A DNA stretch of 64,000 nt, from assembly GCA_022565595.1 (NCBI GenBank), contig JAIUML010000002.1:62001-126000 (forward strand), written 5' to 3'. Below the pieces are notes generated by a model that was given only the letters and a program-made list of their open reading frames with translations, did no database searches and was not told the DNA's origin. This stretch comes from Saccharospirillum sp. GTDB taxonomy: Bacteria > Pseudomonadota > Gammaproteobacteria > Pseudomonadales > Natronospirillaceae. The translations under genes and the position numbers were made by a program. This document shows, piece after piece, positions 47,510 through 57,211 of the stretch; position 1 is the stretch's first letter, and every line of letters starts with the position of its first letter.

Positions 47510-49003
47510 GTGAGTATCAATAGTGAAAGCCTGAGATTCATCCTGGGCATAAAAGTGAAGCAGTATCGGCAGCAGGCCGGCTTTTCACTGAAACAACTGG
47601 CGGAGCGTACCTCGCTGTCGATTTCCTATCTGAGTGAAATCGAAAAAGGCAAGAAATACCCCAAACCAGAGAAGATCATCGCCCTGGCCGAGGCATTGAG
47701 CGTCAGTTTTGACGAACTGGTCTCGTTGCAACTGGATGAAGAACTGAACCCCATCACGGCGCTGCTCAACTCGCCACTGTTCAAGGACTTGCCGCTGCAG
47801 CAGTTCGGTATTGGTCTGTCCGACCTGTTCGACCTGGTCAACGACTCACCCAGCAAGGCGGGCGCCTTTGTCAGAACCCTGCTGGAGATCAGCCGGGGTT
47901 ACGACATGCAGGTAGAACACTTTCTGTTCGCCTCATTGCGCTCCCTGCAAAAAATGCATTTGAACTACTTCGAAGAAATTGAAGGCGAAGTGCAGCGTTT
48001 TCGTGACCAATACCAACTGGATCTGCAACAACCGCTGAAGCTGGAGACTCTGACCAGCCTGCTGCGCAAGGAGTTTGGTTGTGAAATTGTCCACGACGAC
48101 TTCAGCACCGAACCCGACCTGAAATCCTTGCGTTCCATCTGCGTCTCGCCACGACGCTTTGTAGTCAACGCTCGTCTGGGGACACAGCAACAGAAATTCG
48201 TGCTCGCCAAGGAACTTGGCTACCGCTTTATGGCCTTGACTGAAAGAGCGCTGACCTCCTCCTGGATCAAGGTTGAATCCTTCGACCAGGTGTACAACAA
48301 CTTCAAGGCCTCCTATTTCGCCAGCGCCCTGTTGATTCCCGAATCACTCTTGCTCGATGACTTGAAGCAGTGGCTCGCTACGCCGGTATTTCAGGGCGAG
48401 CGGTTAAACGAACTGATCGACCGCTACGACGCAACGCCCGAAATGTTCCTGTACCGCATGTCGCAACTGATGCCACACCACTTCGGGCTGCACAAAATGC
48501 ATTACATGCGCCTGCACAACGACGTCGGTGTAGATACCTTTGAAATCGCCAAGGAACTCAACACCACCACCGTCTTTACCCCCCGCGGCATAGGCCCAAG
48601 TGAGCACCACTGTCGGCGCTGGGTATCGATCGCCTTATTGAAAGAAGCGTCCCAACGGCAGCAAGCTGGAGAGGCCGCTCATTCCGTGGTCGCCGCCCAG
48701 CGCAGCCTGTTCATTAGCCAACAAAAAACCTTCTTCAACTTCGCCGTTGTCCGCCCACGCTCACTCGGCCAAAACAGCAACACCGCCATGACCCTGGGAT
48801 TTCTGATCGACGACCGCTTTAAAGAGACCGCCGCCTTCTGGCAAGATCCCGCCGTGCCAGACATGGAAGTGCACGAAACCTGTGAACGCTGCCCGCTGAC
48901 CGACTGCAGCAGCCGAGCCGCTGAGCCCACCCTGCATCGCGCCCGGGAAACGCAAAAGAACCGAGAAATCGCATTGAACCACTACCTGGAAAGCCCGCAA
49001 TGA
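47510..49003 (+). CDS. XRE-family ScfR/RamB-type regulator with degenerate peptidase-like domain
   Basis: 497 aa, GTG start. N-terminal XRE helix-turn-helix (LGIKVKQYRQQAGFSLKQLAERTSLSISYLSEIEKGKKYPKPEKI, ~12-57), a central ImmA/IrrE-like domain whose HExxH is degenerate (AKELGY at 233-238), and a C-terminal short-chain fatty-acyl regulator domain ending in a cysteine motif (C458, C461, C466 in ETCERCPLTDCSSRAAEP). Relatives control acetate, propionate or methylcitrate genes and respond to acyl-CoA. The stop overlaps the minC ATG (ATGA), so it is coupled to minC, an unusual partner. Confidence 0.85.
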   Translation: MSINSESLRFILGIKVKQYRQQAGFSLKQLAERTSLSISYLSEIEKGKKYPKPEKIIALAEALSVSFDELVSLQLDEELNPITALLNSPLFKDLPLQQFGIGLSDLFDLVNDSPSKAGAFVRTLLEISRGYDMQVEHFLFASLRSLQKMHLNYFEEIEGEVQRFRDQYQLDLQQPLKLETLTSLLRKEFGCEIVHDDFSTEPDLKSLRSICVSPRRFVVNARLGTQQQKFVLAKELGYRFMALTERALTSSWIKVESFDQVYNNFKASYFASALLIPESLLLDDLKQWLATPVFQGERLNELIDRYDATPEMFLYRMSQLMPHHFGLHKMHYMRLHNDVGVDTFEIAKELNTTTVFTPRGIGPSEHHCRRWVSIALLKEASQRQQAGEAAHSVVAAQRSLFISQQKTFFNFAVVRPRSLGQNSNTAMTLGFLIDDRFKETAAFWQDPAVPDMEVHETCERCPLTDCSSRAAEPTLHRARETQKNREIALNHYLESPQ

Positions 49004-49677
49004 ATGCAACATCTCCATTGTCCGTCAAGGCGCGCATGCTGCCGGTACAACGGCTGATCATCGAAGACACCGACATCGAACAGGTAACCACTCGCCTGCA
49101 AGCCACCCTGGCCCAGGCACCCGCCCTGTTCCGCCAGGCACCCGTTGCACTCGACGTCGGCAAAGTAGCAACCGAACTCAACGAAGCCTGGTTGAAAGAC
49201 CTGCTCACTCTCGCCAAAGCCCAACAACTGATCGTCTTCGCCCTCGCCGGCCCTAAAGCCGAACTCGCCCCCTGGTGCGAACAGTTCCAACTTGCCTGGC
49301 TCGACGACAAGGACAGAGGCAGCCCGAGCAAATCACAAAAAGCCCACCGCCTCGACACCCAGGTCATCACCCAACCGGTGCGCTCCGGCCAGCAAATCTA
49401 CGCCCGCGGCGCCAACCTCCTGGTCATGAGCCAGGTCAGCTCTGGCGCAGAAATCATCGCCGACGGCAGCATTCACGTCTTCGGAGCCCTGCGCGGACGC
49501 GCCATGGCCGGCGTGCAAGGCCTCGACACCGCAGAAATCGTCTGCCAACAAATGGACGCCGACCTTGTCGCCATAGCCGGCACCTACCGAGTCCGCGACG
49601 ACATGCCGGAACAAACCTCCAGAGCCGCCCGAATCTACCTCAATGACGACCAGTTGGTGATTGATCACTATTCCTGA
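49000..49677 (+). CDS. minC: Septum-site-determining protein MinC
   Basis: 225 aa. FtsZ inhibitor, used with MinD to keep the division ring off the poles. N-terminal domain to ~residue 105, a linker, then the C-terminal beta-helix (RSGQQIYARGANLLVMSQVSSGAEIIADGSIHVFGALRGRAMAG) that binds MinD. It overlaps the stop of the upstream regulator and is separated from minD by a 266-base region carrying a palindromic element. Confidence 0.93.
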   Translation: MNATSPLSVKARMLPVQRLIIEDTDIEQVTTRLQATLAQAPALFRQAPVALDVGKVATELNEAWLKDLLTLAKAQQLIVFALAGPKAELAPWCEQFQLAWLDDKDRGSPSKSQKAHRLDTQVITQPVRSGQQIYARGANLLVMSQVSSGAEIIADGSIHVFGALRGRAMAGVQGLDTAEIVCQQMDADLVAIAGTYRVRDDMPEQTSRAARIYLNDDQLVIDHYS

Positions 49678-49729
49678 AACTGAAAGTAAAGTTCTGATGT
49701 AAATGTTGTCGCAATTAAAGCGACGGATG

Positions 49730-49810
49730 CTGGTAGTGCCTCTGCGGTCTAGTCTACATGGACGGATTGAGTGGGCGGCACCCCGCACGACCCCGCAGAG
49801 GGACTTCCAG
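49730..49810. repeat. Palindromic element 3, between minC and minD
   Basis: Left arm 49730-49747 and right arm 49793-49810, 18 bases each with 16 matching (CTGGnAGTnCCTCTGCGG). Between them lie a CTAGTCTACATGGACGGA stretch and a GGGCGG-rich part. Plan and size resemble elements 1 and 2 at 23.1-23.6 kb. It sits in a 266-base gap where minCDE genes are usually nearly adjacent, so it may be an insertion, a terminator or an mRNA processing site. Confidence 0.7.
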
Positions 49811-49943
49811 TAGCCGTTGCGGACCAGAGTCGTCATATCAAGATAAGGATAAAGCAGCTATCCACGGCGCTTAGATTGCACCGCCAACCGCAAACACGTC
49901 ATAATCGGCGCTTCGAGCCATCGGGTAAAGGAAGGACAGTCAC

Positions 49944-50753
49944 TTGGCAAAAATCATCGTTATTACATCCGGCAAAGGCGGCGTCGGCAAAACCACGTCC
50001 AGCGCAGCCATCAGTATGGGTCTGGCATTACGCGGCCATCGCACCGTCGTCATCGATTTTGATATCGGTTTGCGCAACCTCGACATCATCATGAACTGCG
50101 AACGTCGCGTCGTCTTCGACTTCGTCAACGTCATCCAGAAAGAAGCCTCCTTGAACCAGGCACTGATCAAGGACAAACGCTGCGAGAATCTTTACATCCT
50201 GCCGGCCTCCCAGACGCGAGACAAGGACGCCCTGACCAAAGAAGGCGTCAAAACCGTACTGGATGACCTGGCCGAACAGTTCGAATACATCGTTTGTGAC
50301 TCCCCGGCCGGCATTGAACAGGGTGCGCAAATGGCACTCTACTACGCCGACGAAGCCATCGTCGTCACCAACCCGGAAGTCTCCTCGGTACGCGATTCCG
50401 ACCGCATACTCGGCATACTGCACAGCAAGAGCCACCGTGCAGAAACCGGTCAGCCGCCGGTACGTGAGCACTTGCTCATCACCCGCTATGACCCGGCCAG
50501 GGTTGAGCGCGGCGACATGCTGAACATTTCGGACATCGAGGAAATCCTCGCCATTCCGCTGCTCGGCGTGATCCCGGAAAGCCAGGCCGTGCTGAATGCC
50601 TCCAACAAGGGTATTCCCGTTGTGCTGGACGAGAAGAGCGATGCCGGTCAGGCCTACATGGATGCGGTGGCGCGCTTTATGGGTGAAGACAAACCCCACC
50701 GTTTTCTGGAAGCGCAGCGCAAAGGCTTCCTGCAACGTGTCTTTGGAGGTTGA
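49944..50753 (+). CDS. minD: Septum-site-determining ATPase MinD
   Basis: 269 aa, TTG start (LAKIIVITSGKGGVGKTT), preceded by AAGGAAGG. Deviant Walker A GKGGVGKTT at ~11-19, VIDFDIGLRNLDIIM, and a C-terminal amphipathic membrane helix (HRFLEAQRKGFLQRVFGG). It recruits MinC to the membrane and oscillates with MinE. It starts the minD-minE pair: minE begins one base after the stop. Confidence 0.97.
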   Translation: MAKIIVITSGKGGVGKTTSSAAISMGLALRGHRTVVIDFDIGLRNLDIIMNCERRVVFDFVNVIQKEASLNQALIKDKRCENLYILPASQTRDKDALTKEGVKTVLDDLAEQFEYIVCDSPAGIEQGAQMALYYADEAIVVTNPEVSSVRDSDRILGILHSKSHRAETGQPPVREHLLITRYDPARVERGDMLNISDIEEILAIPLLGVIPESQAVLNASNKGIPVVLDEKSDAGQAYMDAVARFMGEDKPHRFLEAQRKGFLQRVFGG

Positions 50754-50754
50754 T

Positions 50755-51006
50755 ATGTCCTTTTTCGACCTGTTCAAAAGCAAGGAGACTGACCGCTCTG
50801 CCAGTATTGCCAAGGAGCGCTTGAAGGTCATCGTCGCGCACGAACGCAACCAGCGTAATGCCCCGGACTATTTGCCAGCGCTGCAACGCGACATCATGGA
50901 TGTGATTCGCAAATACGTCGACATCGACCAGGATCAACTCCAGGTCGACCTCAACGACGATGGCAACTGCTCTGTATTGGAAGTGAACGTTAACTTGCCC
51001 AAGTAA
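50755..51006 (+). CDS. minE: Cell division topological factor MinE
   Basis: 83 aa from ATG 50755, with GGAGGT seven bases upstream, inside the end of minD. N-terminal membrane-binding/MinD-contact part (MSFFDLFKSKE ... ASIAKERLKVIVAHERNQR) and the C-terminal topological-specificity domain (YLPALQRDIMDVIRKYVDIDQDQLQVDL). It stimulates MinD ATPase and drives pole-to-pole oscillation. Confidence 0.97.
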   Translation: MSFFDLFKSKETDRSASIAKERLKVIVAHERNQRNAPDYLPALQRDIMDVIRKYVDIDQDQLQVDLNDDGNCSVLEVNVNLPK

Positions 51007-51013
51007 AAAAATC

Positions 51014-51032
51014 GGGGCCAGCCCATGGCCCC
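51014..51032 (+). terminator. GC hairpin after minE
   Basis: GGGGCCA (51014-51020), loop GCCCA, TGGCCCC (51026-51032), seven bases after the minE stop. No clear T-run follows, but its place fits the end of the min operon. Confidence 0.5.
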
Positions 51033-51159
51033 CTCCTCAGGCGTCTGTCATGACGCGTGTCAACTCCTCGAATAACATAACCTGCTAATATTCAGGATTC
51101 GGCCCGCTGGCCGATATCAGTACCACCTTATTGGTAATCGGTGAAAGGACCTTCTATTC

Positions 51160-52872
51160 ATGACGCAACGCAGCACCTCAACAGAACACCTAAACAACAC
51201 CATTCAATTGCGTAAGGCGCACCCGCTCTATTCCATCAATAATCTGATGCTGGCCATGATTATGGTGTTTCTGATCGCTGCTTTGGTCATAACAGCACAA
51301 GCCTATCGAGGCTTGTCGCAACAACTGGATGCCTACCAGCTCAATTACAACAATCGAATGGTGCCACTGTCGGAAGTACAAAACATCGGCGGGTTGTTGG
51401 ACGTGATGCGCAGCGAGCTATTGCTGTCTCTGCAGCACGACAATGCCAACCCTTTTGCAGACCTGCACGACCATCCGACCTCATTGCATACGGACAGAGT
51501 CATGGCCAGCCTGACAGAGGTAGAGCAGCTGTGGCAATCCTTTGGAACAGCACCCAGAGGGCCTTTAGCCGCGCGCCTGGCCAATGACTTCGAACTGGCG
51601 CTGAATCAACTCGTAAATGACCAGATCCGGCCGATCGTAACCATGATCAACAACGATGAATTCCTGGCTGGCAACCGGCGCATCATTTTTGATATGAATC
51701 CCTTGTTTGCGCAAACTCGGCAAGCCCAGGAAGCATTGGTGAATCGACTGCTGGAAGGCGCCCGGGAATCTTATGAAGGCATGCAGCTTATATCCAGTAG
51801 ACTCACTCTGGTCCTGATCCTGTCCAGCGTGCTCGGTATTCTCATTCCGGTCATCCTCGCCATATTCATCCTTCGAAACCTGCGAGAAGGCATCGGCCGT
51901 GTAACCCGAATGGCCGCCAAAATGGCCAATGGCGACTTACGACCTTTCCATCAACAAACAGACGACAAAACCGAGCTGGGTGTTATCTATGCGGCCTTTA
52001 CCAGCGCACGAGATCGGCTGCGCGACACCATGGCCCAGCTGTTGACCACGACACAATCCTTGAGCGAATTGGCACAGGAAAGCACCCGTGCAGCGCAGAG
52101 TGCCAGTGAGTACGTTGACAACCAGAAACAGGAAACCGATATGGTTGCGACGGCCATGCACGAAATGAACGTTGCCGTACACGAAGTCGCACAAAACACC
52201 GAGATGGCCGCCAGCAATGCGTCTCAGGCAGACCAACAGGCCAAAGACGGCCAAGTCGTTGTTGCCGACAGTGTCCGCTCCATGGAGTCTCTTGCCAGCG
52301 ATGTGGAAAAAGCGGTCAAGGTCGTGGAACACCTGGTAGACGATGCCAATGCCATCGGCTCCATCGTCAATGTCATCAGTGGTATTGCAGAACAAACCAA
52401 TTTACTGGCGCTGAATGCGGCCATTGAAGCAGCCCGAGCCGGCGAGCAGGGCCGGGGTTTTGCAGTGGTGGCTGATGAAGTTCGACAACTGGCCAGCCGA
52501 ACACAAGAATCCACCCGACAGATCAACGAGATGATTTCCAGGCTTCAGGGGTCTGTTCAGAATGCCTCCGCTGTCATGAATGTCAGTCATGATCAGGCTC
52601 AGGAAGTCATGGAGAAAGCGGCTCGGGCTGACGAAGCGTTGAACGAAATCACCCGGTTAATTTCAGAAATCAACGACATGAACATGCAAATTGCCAGTAC
52701 AACCGAAGAACAGGGCAAGGTGACCGAAGAAATGAACCAGAACATCACCCGCATCAACCAGGCGGCGGATCAGACGGCACAAGCTTCATCACAATCCGCC
52801 CAGAGTAGCGAACAAACACTCACACTGATTCACCAACTGCAAGCCAACGCCCGATCGTTCAAGGTCGACTAA
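51160..52872 (+). CDS. Transmembrane methyl-accepting chemotaxis protein
   Basis: 570 aa. Short cytoplasmic start, TM1 ([21 protein letters not shown], ~27-47), periplasmic four-helix-like sensor (~48-215), TM2 ([20 protein letters not shown], ~218-238), HAMP (~240-293) and the methyl-accepting coiled coil with hairpin tip [35 protein letters not shown]. The tip sequence is that of receptors that talk to CheA-CheW. No che gene is near. The ligand is unknown. It is convergent with the racemase gene (4-base overlap). Confidence 0.92.
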   Translation: MTQRSTSTEHLNNTIQLRKAHPLYSINNLMLAMIMVFLIAALVITAQAYRGLSQQLDAYQLNYNNRMVPLSEVQNIGGLLDVMRSELLLSLQHDNANPFADLHDHPTSLHTDRVMASLTEVEQLWQSFGTAPRGPLAARLANDFELALNQLVNDQIRPIVTMINNDEFLAGNRRIIFDMNPLFAQTRQAQEALVNRLLEGARESYEGMQLISSRLTLVLILSSVLGILIPVILAIFILRNLREGIGRVTRMAAKMANGDLRPFHQQTDDKTELGVIYAAFTSARDRLRDTMAQLLTTTQSLSELAQESTRAAQSASEYVDNQKQETDMVATAMHEMNVAVHEVAQNTEMAASNASQADQQAKDGQVVVADSVRSMESLASDVEKAVKVVEHLVDDANAIGSIVNVISGIAEQTNLLALNAAIEAARAGEQGRGFAVVADEVRQLASRTQESTRQINEMISRLQGSVQNASAVMNVSHDQAQEVMEKAARADEALNEITRLISEINDMNMQIASTTEEQGKVTEEMNQNITRINQAADQTAQASSQSAQSSEQTLTLIHQLQANARSFKVD

Positions 52873-53894
52873 GACCTGTGCAAGCTGCTGCCGGGAAAGC
52901 GCAAGGGGCAGCCCAGGTGACCCAACTGGTGATCCACCATACCGCGTGCCTTGAATTGGGGGTGTTGCAGCGCTTCGGCCAGTGTCAGCACCGGCTCAAC
53001 ACAGCAATCGCTCTCAAGCCGCGCCAGCCAGACGGCTCTCGTCTGGCTGGCAAACAATTCCGCCAGATCAAAGCGCAATGAGTGTTGTGATTCGGCGGAC
53101 ACATCCAAAAAGCGCGGTACCCACTCTGCCTTGCCCAGTCCCTGACAGAGCGCCTGAATAAACTTGGGCTCCAGACCACCGACGGCCAGCCAAAGATCAT
53201 CGGCACAGCGGTAGTAATCGTAAAAGAGCCCGCCGTTGAGCCAGCCGGATTGCGGCGTTGGGCCAGGTTTGCCCGCCAGTACCTGGGGGGCCTCCATGGC
53301 ATTGAGCGCCAGCATTGCATCGGCCATGGCGACATCCAGGTATTGGCCAAGGCCCGTCTGGTGCCGCTCGTTCAGCGCCGCAAGAATGGCGATGACCGCA
53401 TGCAATGAACCGCCGGCCAGGTCTGCTACTGGTGTTGCGGTCAATACCGGGTGTTCGCTGCCGCCGTAGGAGGCGACGCCGGTAAGCGCCTGATAGTTGA
53501 TGTCGTGCCCTGCCCGGTCTTTCAGCGGCCCAGTCTGGCCGTAGCCGGTCAGAGAGCAATAGATCAAGGCCGGGAAGTCGGCTTGCAGGTCGTCGTAGCC
53601 CAGGCCGAAACGGCCCATCACCCCCGGACGAAACTGCTCAAGCACAATATCGTAGTCCGCGAGCAGTTCGCGTACCTGACTGCTTACCTCGGGCTGCGTC
53701 AAATCCAGCAACAGGCGCTGTTTGCCGCCGTTCAGATAGTCATCAATGGCCGGAAACTGTTGCATCAGGTCCGGTCGACTGGGCGAAACGATGCGCAGTA
53801 CCTCAGCGCCCATTTCGCTGAGCAGGTGGGTCGCATAGGGCCCTGGCAACAGCGTGCTGAAGTCGAGAATCTTCAAACCCGTCAGCGGGCCCAT
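52869..53894 (-). CDS. CaiB/BaiF CoA-transferase family: alpha-methylacyl-CoA racemase-like
   Basis: 341 aa from ATG 53894, overlapping the acyl-CoA dehydrogenase stop (TGATG). The motif GHDINY (H130, D131) and D158 in VADLAGGSL match the His/Asp pair of alpha-methylacyl-CoA racemases such as MCR of Mycobacterium, which interconvert 2R- and 2S-methylacyl-CoA. [21 protein letters not shown] is the family N-terminus. The last gene of the beta-oxidation operon; it would let both epimers of branched acyl-CoA enter. Confidence 0.85.
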   Translation of the reverse strand: MGPLTGLKILDFSTLLPGPYATHLLSEMGAEVLRIVSPSRPDLMQQFPAIDDYLNGGKQRLLLDLTQPEVSSQVRELLADYDIVLEQFRPGVMGRFGLGYDDLQADFPALIYCSLTGYGQTGPLKDRAGHDINYQALTGVASYGGSEHPVLTATPVADLAGGSLHAVIAILAALNERHQTGLGQYLDVAMADAMLALNAMEAPQVLAGKPGPTPQSGWLNGGLFYDYYRCADDLWLAVGGLEPKFIQALCQGLGKAEWVPRFLDVSAESQHSLRFDLAELFASQTRAVWLARLESDCCVEPVLTLAEALQHPQFKARGMVDHQLGHLGCPLRFPGSSLHRS

Positions 53895-55048
53895 CAGCCA
53901 TCCTCCAGCAGTGAGCGGCCAATGATCAGTTTCATGATCTCGTTGGTACCGGCATAGATGCGTTGCACCCGAGCATCGGCCCAGGCACGGGCGACCGGGT
54001 ATTCCCACATATAGCCGTAACCGCCGTGCAGTTGCACGCAGTCGTCAGCCACCTTGCATTGCAGGTCGGTCGACAGGTATTTGGCTTTGGCCGCCATGAC
54101 GGCATCCAGTTGGCCATCGATGTGCCAGGCCAGGCACTGGTCGATAAAGACGCGCATCATGGTCAGTTCGCTGTCGAGTTCGGCCAGTTTAAACTGGGTG
54201 TTCTGAAAGGCCGCTATGGGCTTGCCAAAGGCCTGTCTTTCTCGGGTGTAATTCAGGGTTTCAGCCAGTACGGCCTCGGCATGAGCGACCGCATTGATGG
54301 CAACACTCAAGCGCTCCTGCGGCAGTTCCTGCATCAGGTATTTGAGCCCGGCACCGCGCTCACCGAGCAGTGCCTCGCCTGGCAAGTGGACCGAATCAAA
54401 GAACAGTTCGGAGGTATCCTGCGCCTTGAGCCCGACCTTTTTCAGGTTCTTGCCTTTGCTGAAACCGGCCGTACCCGCATCAAGCAGAAAGAGGCTGAAG
54501 CCTCTGGAGCCTGCATCCGGGTCGGTTTTGGCGACGACGATCACGAGATCAGCATTCTGGCCGTTGGTGATAAAGGTCTTGGCGCCGTTCAACAACCAGC
54601 CGTCGCCATCGGGCACGGCCGTGGTTTGAATGCCCTGGAGGTTGGAGCCGGTGCCGGGTTCGGTCATGGCGATGGCGGTAATGCATTCGCCGCGCACCAT
54701 GGCCGGCAGGTACTGCTCCTTTTGGGCATCGGAACCATAGTGCAGGATGTAGGGCGCAACGATGTCGGAATGCAGACCAAAACCGATGCCGGTGAGCCCC
54801 AGTCGCATAATGGCTTCATCCACCAGGGCGTTGTAGCGGAAGTCGGCGCCCACACCGCCATAAGCCTCGGGCACGTTCGGGCACAGCAGCCCCTGCTCGC
54901 CAGCCTTGAGCCAGAGGGCCCGGTCCACCACTCCGGCTTCTTCCCAGGCCTCGCGATGAGGCACCGCCTCGGCCTTTAAAAACTGCATGACGGCGTCGGC
55001 AAACAACTGCAGTTCTGCATCAAAGAGGGTGCGTTCGGGTCGGTTCAT
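53894..55048 (-). CDS. Acyl-CoA dehydrogenase
   Basis: 384 aa FAD enzyme, first step of beta-oxidation. AMTEPGTGSNLQGIQTTA is the FAD/substrate loop; the likely catalytic base is E245 (QERLSVAINAVAHAEAVL), the position used by long-chain and isovaleryl-type dehydrogenases, because the other common site near the end reads RIYAGTNEIM with Ala. QLHGGYGYMWEYPVARAWADARV is family-standard. It overlaps both neighbours (ATGA upstream, TGATG downstream). Confidence 0.93.
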   Translation of the reverse strand: MNRPERTLFDAELQLFADAVMQFLKAEAVPHREAWEEAGVVDRALWLKAGEQGLLCPNVPEAYGGVGADFRYNALVDEAIMRLGLTGIGFGLHSDIVAPYILHYGSDAQKEQYLPAMVRGECITAIAMTEPGTGSNLQGIQTTAVPDGDGWLLNGAKTFITNGQNADLVIVVAKTDPDAGSRGFSLFLLDAGTAGFSKGKNLKKVGLKAQDTSELFFDSVHLPGEALLGERGAGLKYLMQELPQERLSVAINAVAHAEAVLAETLNYTRERQAFGKPIAAFQNTQFKLAELDSELTMMRVFIDQCLAWHIDGQLDAVMAAKAKYLSTDLQCKVADDCVQLHGGYGYMWEYPVARAWADARVQRIYAGTNEIMKLIIGRSLLEDG

Positions 55049-57207
55049 GAGTTTGACTCCATGATGTTTTTATCTTTGAACGGCTCGCCGCTGGCTGCGC
55101 GTTTGATCAGGCTCGCCGGGGGTTCAAACCGGCTGCCGTAACGCTCGGCGAGTATCTGAGCGCGCGCGGCAAAGGCCGAGAGGCCGCTCTGGTTGATGAA
55201 TTGCAGTACCCCACCGGTCCAGGCGGGGTAGCCCAGACCAAAAATCGAGCCGATATCGGCCTCGGCGACGCTGTTGAGCACGCCTTCATCCAGAATGCGC
55301 ACTGTTTCCAGTGCCTGCACATAGAGCAGGCGGTCTTTCAGGTCAGCCAGGGGCGCCTCAACCGGTGCCTGTTCCAGCGCCTCTAAAAGGCCTGGCCAGA
55401 GTCGCTTTTTGGCTCCCTCGGGGTAATCGTAAAAACCGGCACCGGCGCTACGGCCAGTGCGCTGCAGCGCCAGCATTCGGTCAAGCACCCTATCACCCGG
55501 TCGCTCGACTACTTCCTGCCCCTCAGCCTGCTGGTCGGCCCTGGTCTGATCTCGTACCTGTTGCAGCAGCGTCAAGGAGACTTCATCCATCACCGCCAGT
55601 GGGCCGACCGGAAAGCCGGCCAGCCAGGCCGCGTTTTCGATCTTTGCCGGGGCAATGCCCTCGGCCAGCATGGCCAGGCCTTCATAGGTATAGGTGCCGA
55701 ATACCCGAGATGTAAAAAAGCCACGGCCGTCGTTGACGACGATGGGCGTTTTACCCAGGCGCTGCACCAGATCGTAGGCGCGCGCCAGTCCAGCCTCGTC
55801 ACTGTCTTTGCCGCGGATGATTTCCACCAGCGGCATCTTCTCGACCGGCGAGAAAAAATGCAGGCCGAAAAACCGGCTCGGCTCGGGTACGGCTTCGGCC
55901 AGTGAACTGATCGGCAAGGTTGAGGTATTGGAGGCCAACAGTGCACCGGGCTTGAGCACAGCCATCACCTTCTGACTGACCTCGGCCTTGAGCGCACGGT
56001 TTTCGAAAACGGCCTCGACGACCAGATCACAGTCCGCCAGAGCCTGATAGTCGTCCGTGGTGTGAATGCGCCCGAGTATCTCTTCGCCTTCAGCTTCACT
56101 GAGCCGCCCTTTGGCCATGCGCTGTTCGACCAGCCGAGTGGAATAGGCCTTGCCCTGCTCGGCGCGCTCCTGGCTGACATCCAGCAACACGACCTCAACG
56201 CCTTTGCTGGCACAGGCCCAGGCGATGCCGGCGCCCATCATGCCAGCCCCGACTATGCCCACCTTGTGAATCGGCTCTGCTTCGCCTTCTGGCCGGTTCA
56301 CACCGCTCTGGAGCGCGTTTTTCTGGAAAAACAGGCTATTGATCAGGTTTTTTGCTACGCCACCCTTTGCCAATGGCAGAAAATAGCGGTTTTCTATGCG
56401 AAACGACGCCTCGATGTCGACACTGGCGCCTTCTGCGGCTGCTGCCAGCACGGCAACAGGCGCGGGGAGGCAGCCATGGGTTTTCTGCCGGATCATCGCT
56501 GGCGCTACTGACAGCATGGGTGCCAGGCGCGGGCTGTTGGGCAAGCCGCCCGGCAGTTTGAAGCCTTTTTGATCCCAGGGGGCTAGCACTTCCGGATGCT
56601 CGGCAATCCAGGCGGTTGCCGCTCCCAACAGTTCGTCCTCCGAGGCAAAGCAGCCGTCCAGCAGCCCTTGTGCGTCGGCTGCTTTGGGAGTCAGCACTTT
56701 GCCTTCGGTCAGCAGTGGCAGAGCCGCCTCCAGCCCAAGCATCCGCACCAGGCGAGAAACACCGCCAGCGGCCGGTAACAAACCCAGGCTGACCTCAGGC
56801 AATCCAAAACGCAGGCTCTCATCTGCCAATGCAAAGCGGCGACTACAAGCCAATGCCAACTCAAAGCCGCCTCCTAGTGCGGTGCCGGTCAGGCAGGCCA
56901 CCACCGGTTTGTGTAAGTGTTCCAGCCGGCGCTGGCTGTGCTTGAACGAGGTCAGCAGGTCCAGCACGTCCTGCCCATTGGCATCGTTCACCTGGCTCAA
57001 CAGCTTCAGGTCGCCACCGGCCAGAAAGGTCTTTTTCGCGGAACGCAGCAGCACGCCTTGTAAATCAGGCATGGCTTCCAATTCATCGAGACAACGCGCC
57101 AGGTCCTCGGCAAAGGTCACATCAATCAGGTTATAGGCCTCATTCGGCCGGTCCAGTATCACCGATACGATGCCATGGCCCTGGGGTTCAATCCGCAGTG
57201 TTTTCAT
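55045..57207 (-). CDS. Bifunctional enoyl-CoA hydratase/3-hydroxyacyl-CoA dehydrogenase (FadB/FadJ-like)
   Basis: 720 aa. N-terminal hydratase (~1-190) with the two catalytic Glu, E116 (GGGFELALACS) and E138 (GLPEVSLGLLPAAGG), then a dehydrogenase with NAD-binding KVGIVGAGMMGAGIAWACAS (~318-337), HFFSPVEKMPLVEII and a C-terminal domain with GYPAWTGGVLQFI. It does the two middle steps of beta-oxidation. It starts 4 bases after the thiolase stop and overlaps the dehydrogenase gene. Confidence 0.92.
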   Translation of the reverse strand: MKTLRIEPQGHGIVSVILDRPNEAYNLIDVTFAEDLARCLDELEAMPDLQGVLLRSAKKTFLAGGDLKLLSQVNDANGQDVLDLLTSFKHSQRRLEHLHKPVVACLTGTALGGGFELALACSRRFALADESLRFGLPEVSLGLLPAAGGVSRLVRMLGLEAALPLLTEGKVLTPKAADAQGLLDGCFASEDELLGAATAWIAEHPEVLAPWDQKGFKLPGGLPNSPRLAPMLSVAPAMIRQKTHGCLPAPVAVLAAAAEGASVDIEASFRIENRYFLPLAKGGVAKNLINSLFFQKNALQSGVNRPEGEAEPIHKVGIVGAGMMGAGIAWACASKGVEVVLLDVSQERAEQGKAYSTRLVEQRMAKGRLSEAEGEEILGRIHTTDDYQALADCDLVVEAVFENRALKAEVSQKVMAVLKPGALLASNTSTLPISSLAEAVPEPSRFFGLHFFSPVEKMPLVEIIRGKDSDEAGLARAYDLVQRLGKTPIVVNDGRGFFTSRVFGTYTYEGLAMLAEGIAPAKIENAAWLAGFPVGPLAVMDEVSLTLLQQVRDQTRADQQAEGQEVVERPGDRVLDRMLALQRTGRSAGAGFYDYPEGAKKRLWPGLLEALEQAPVEAPLADLKDRLLYVQALETVRILDEGVLNSVAEADIGSIFGLGYPAWTGGVLQFINQSGLSAFAARAQILAERYGSRFEPPASLIKRAASGEPFKDKNIMESNS

Positions 57208-57211
57208 TGGC

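Noticed and set aside
51103-51120. Flagellar sigma-28 promoter for the transmembrane chemoreceptor
   Set aside because: A GCCGATAT-like -10 is present but no TAAA -35 at the right distance.
53963-54979. 338-codon open frame antisense to the acyl-CoA dehydrogenase
   Set aside because: The opposite strand encodes a full conserved dehydrogenase.
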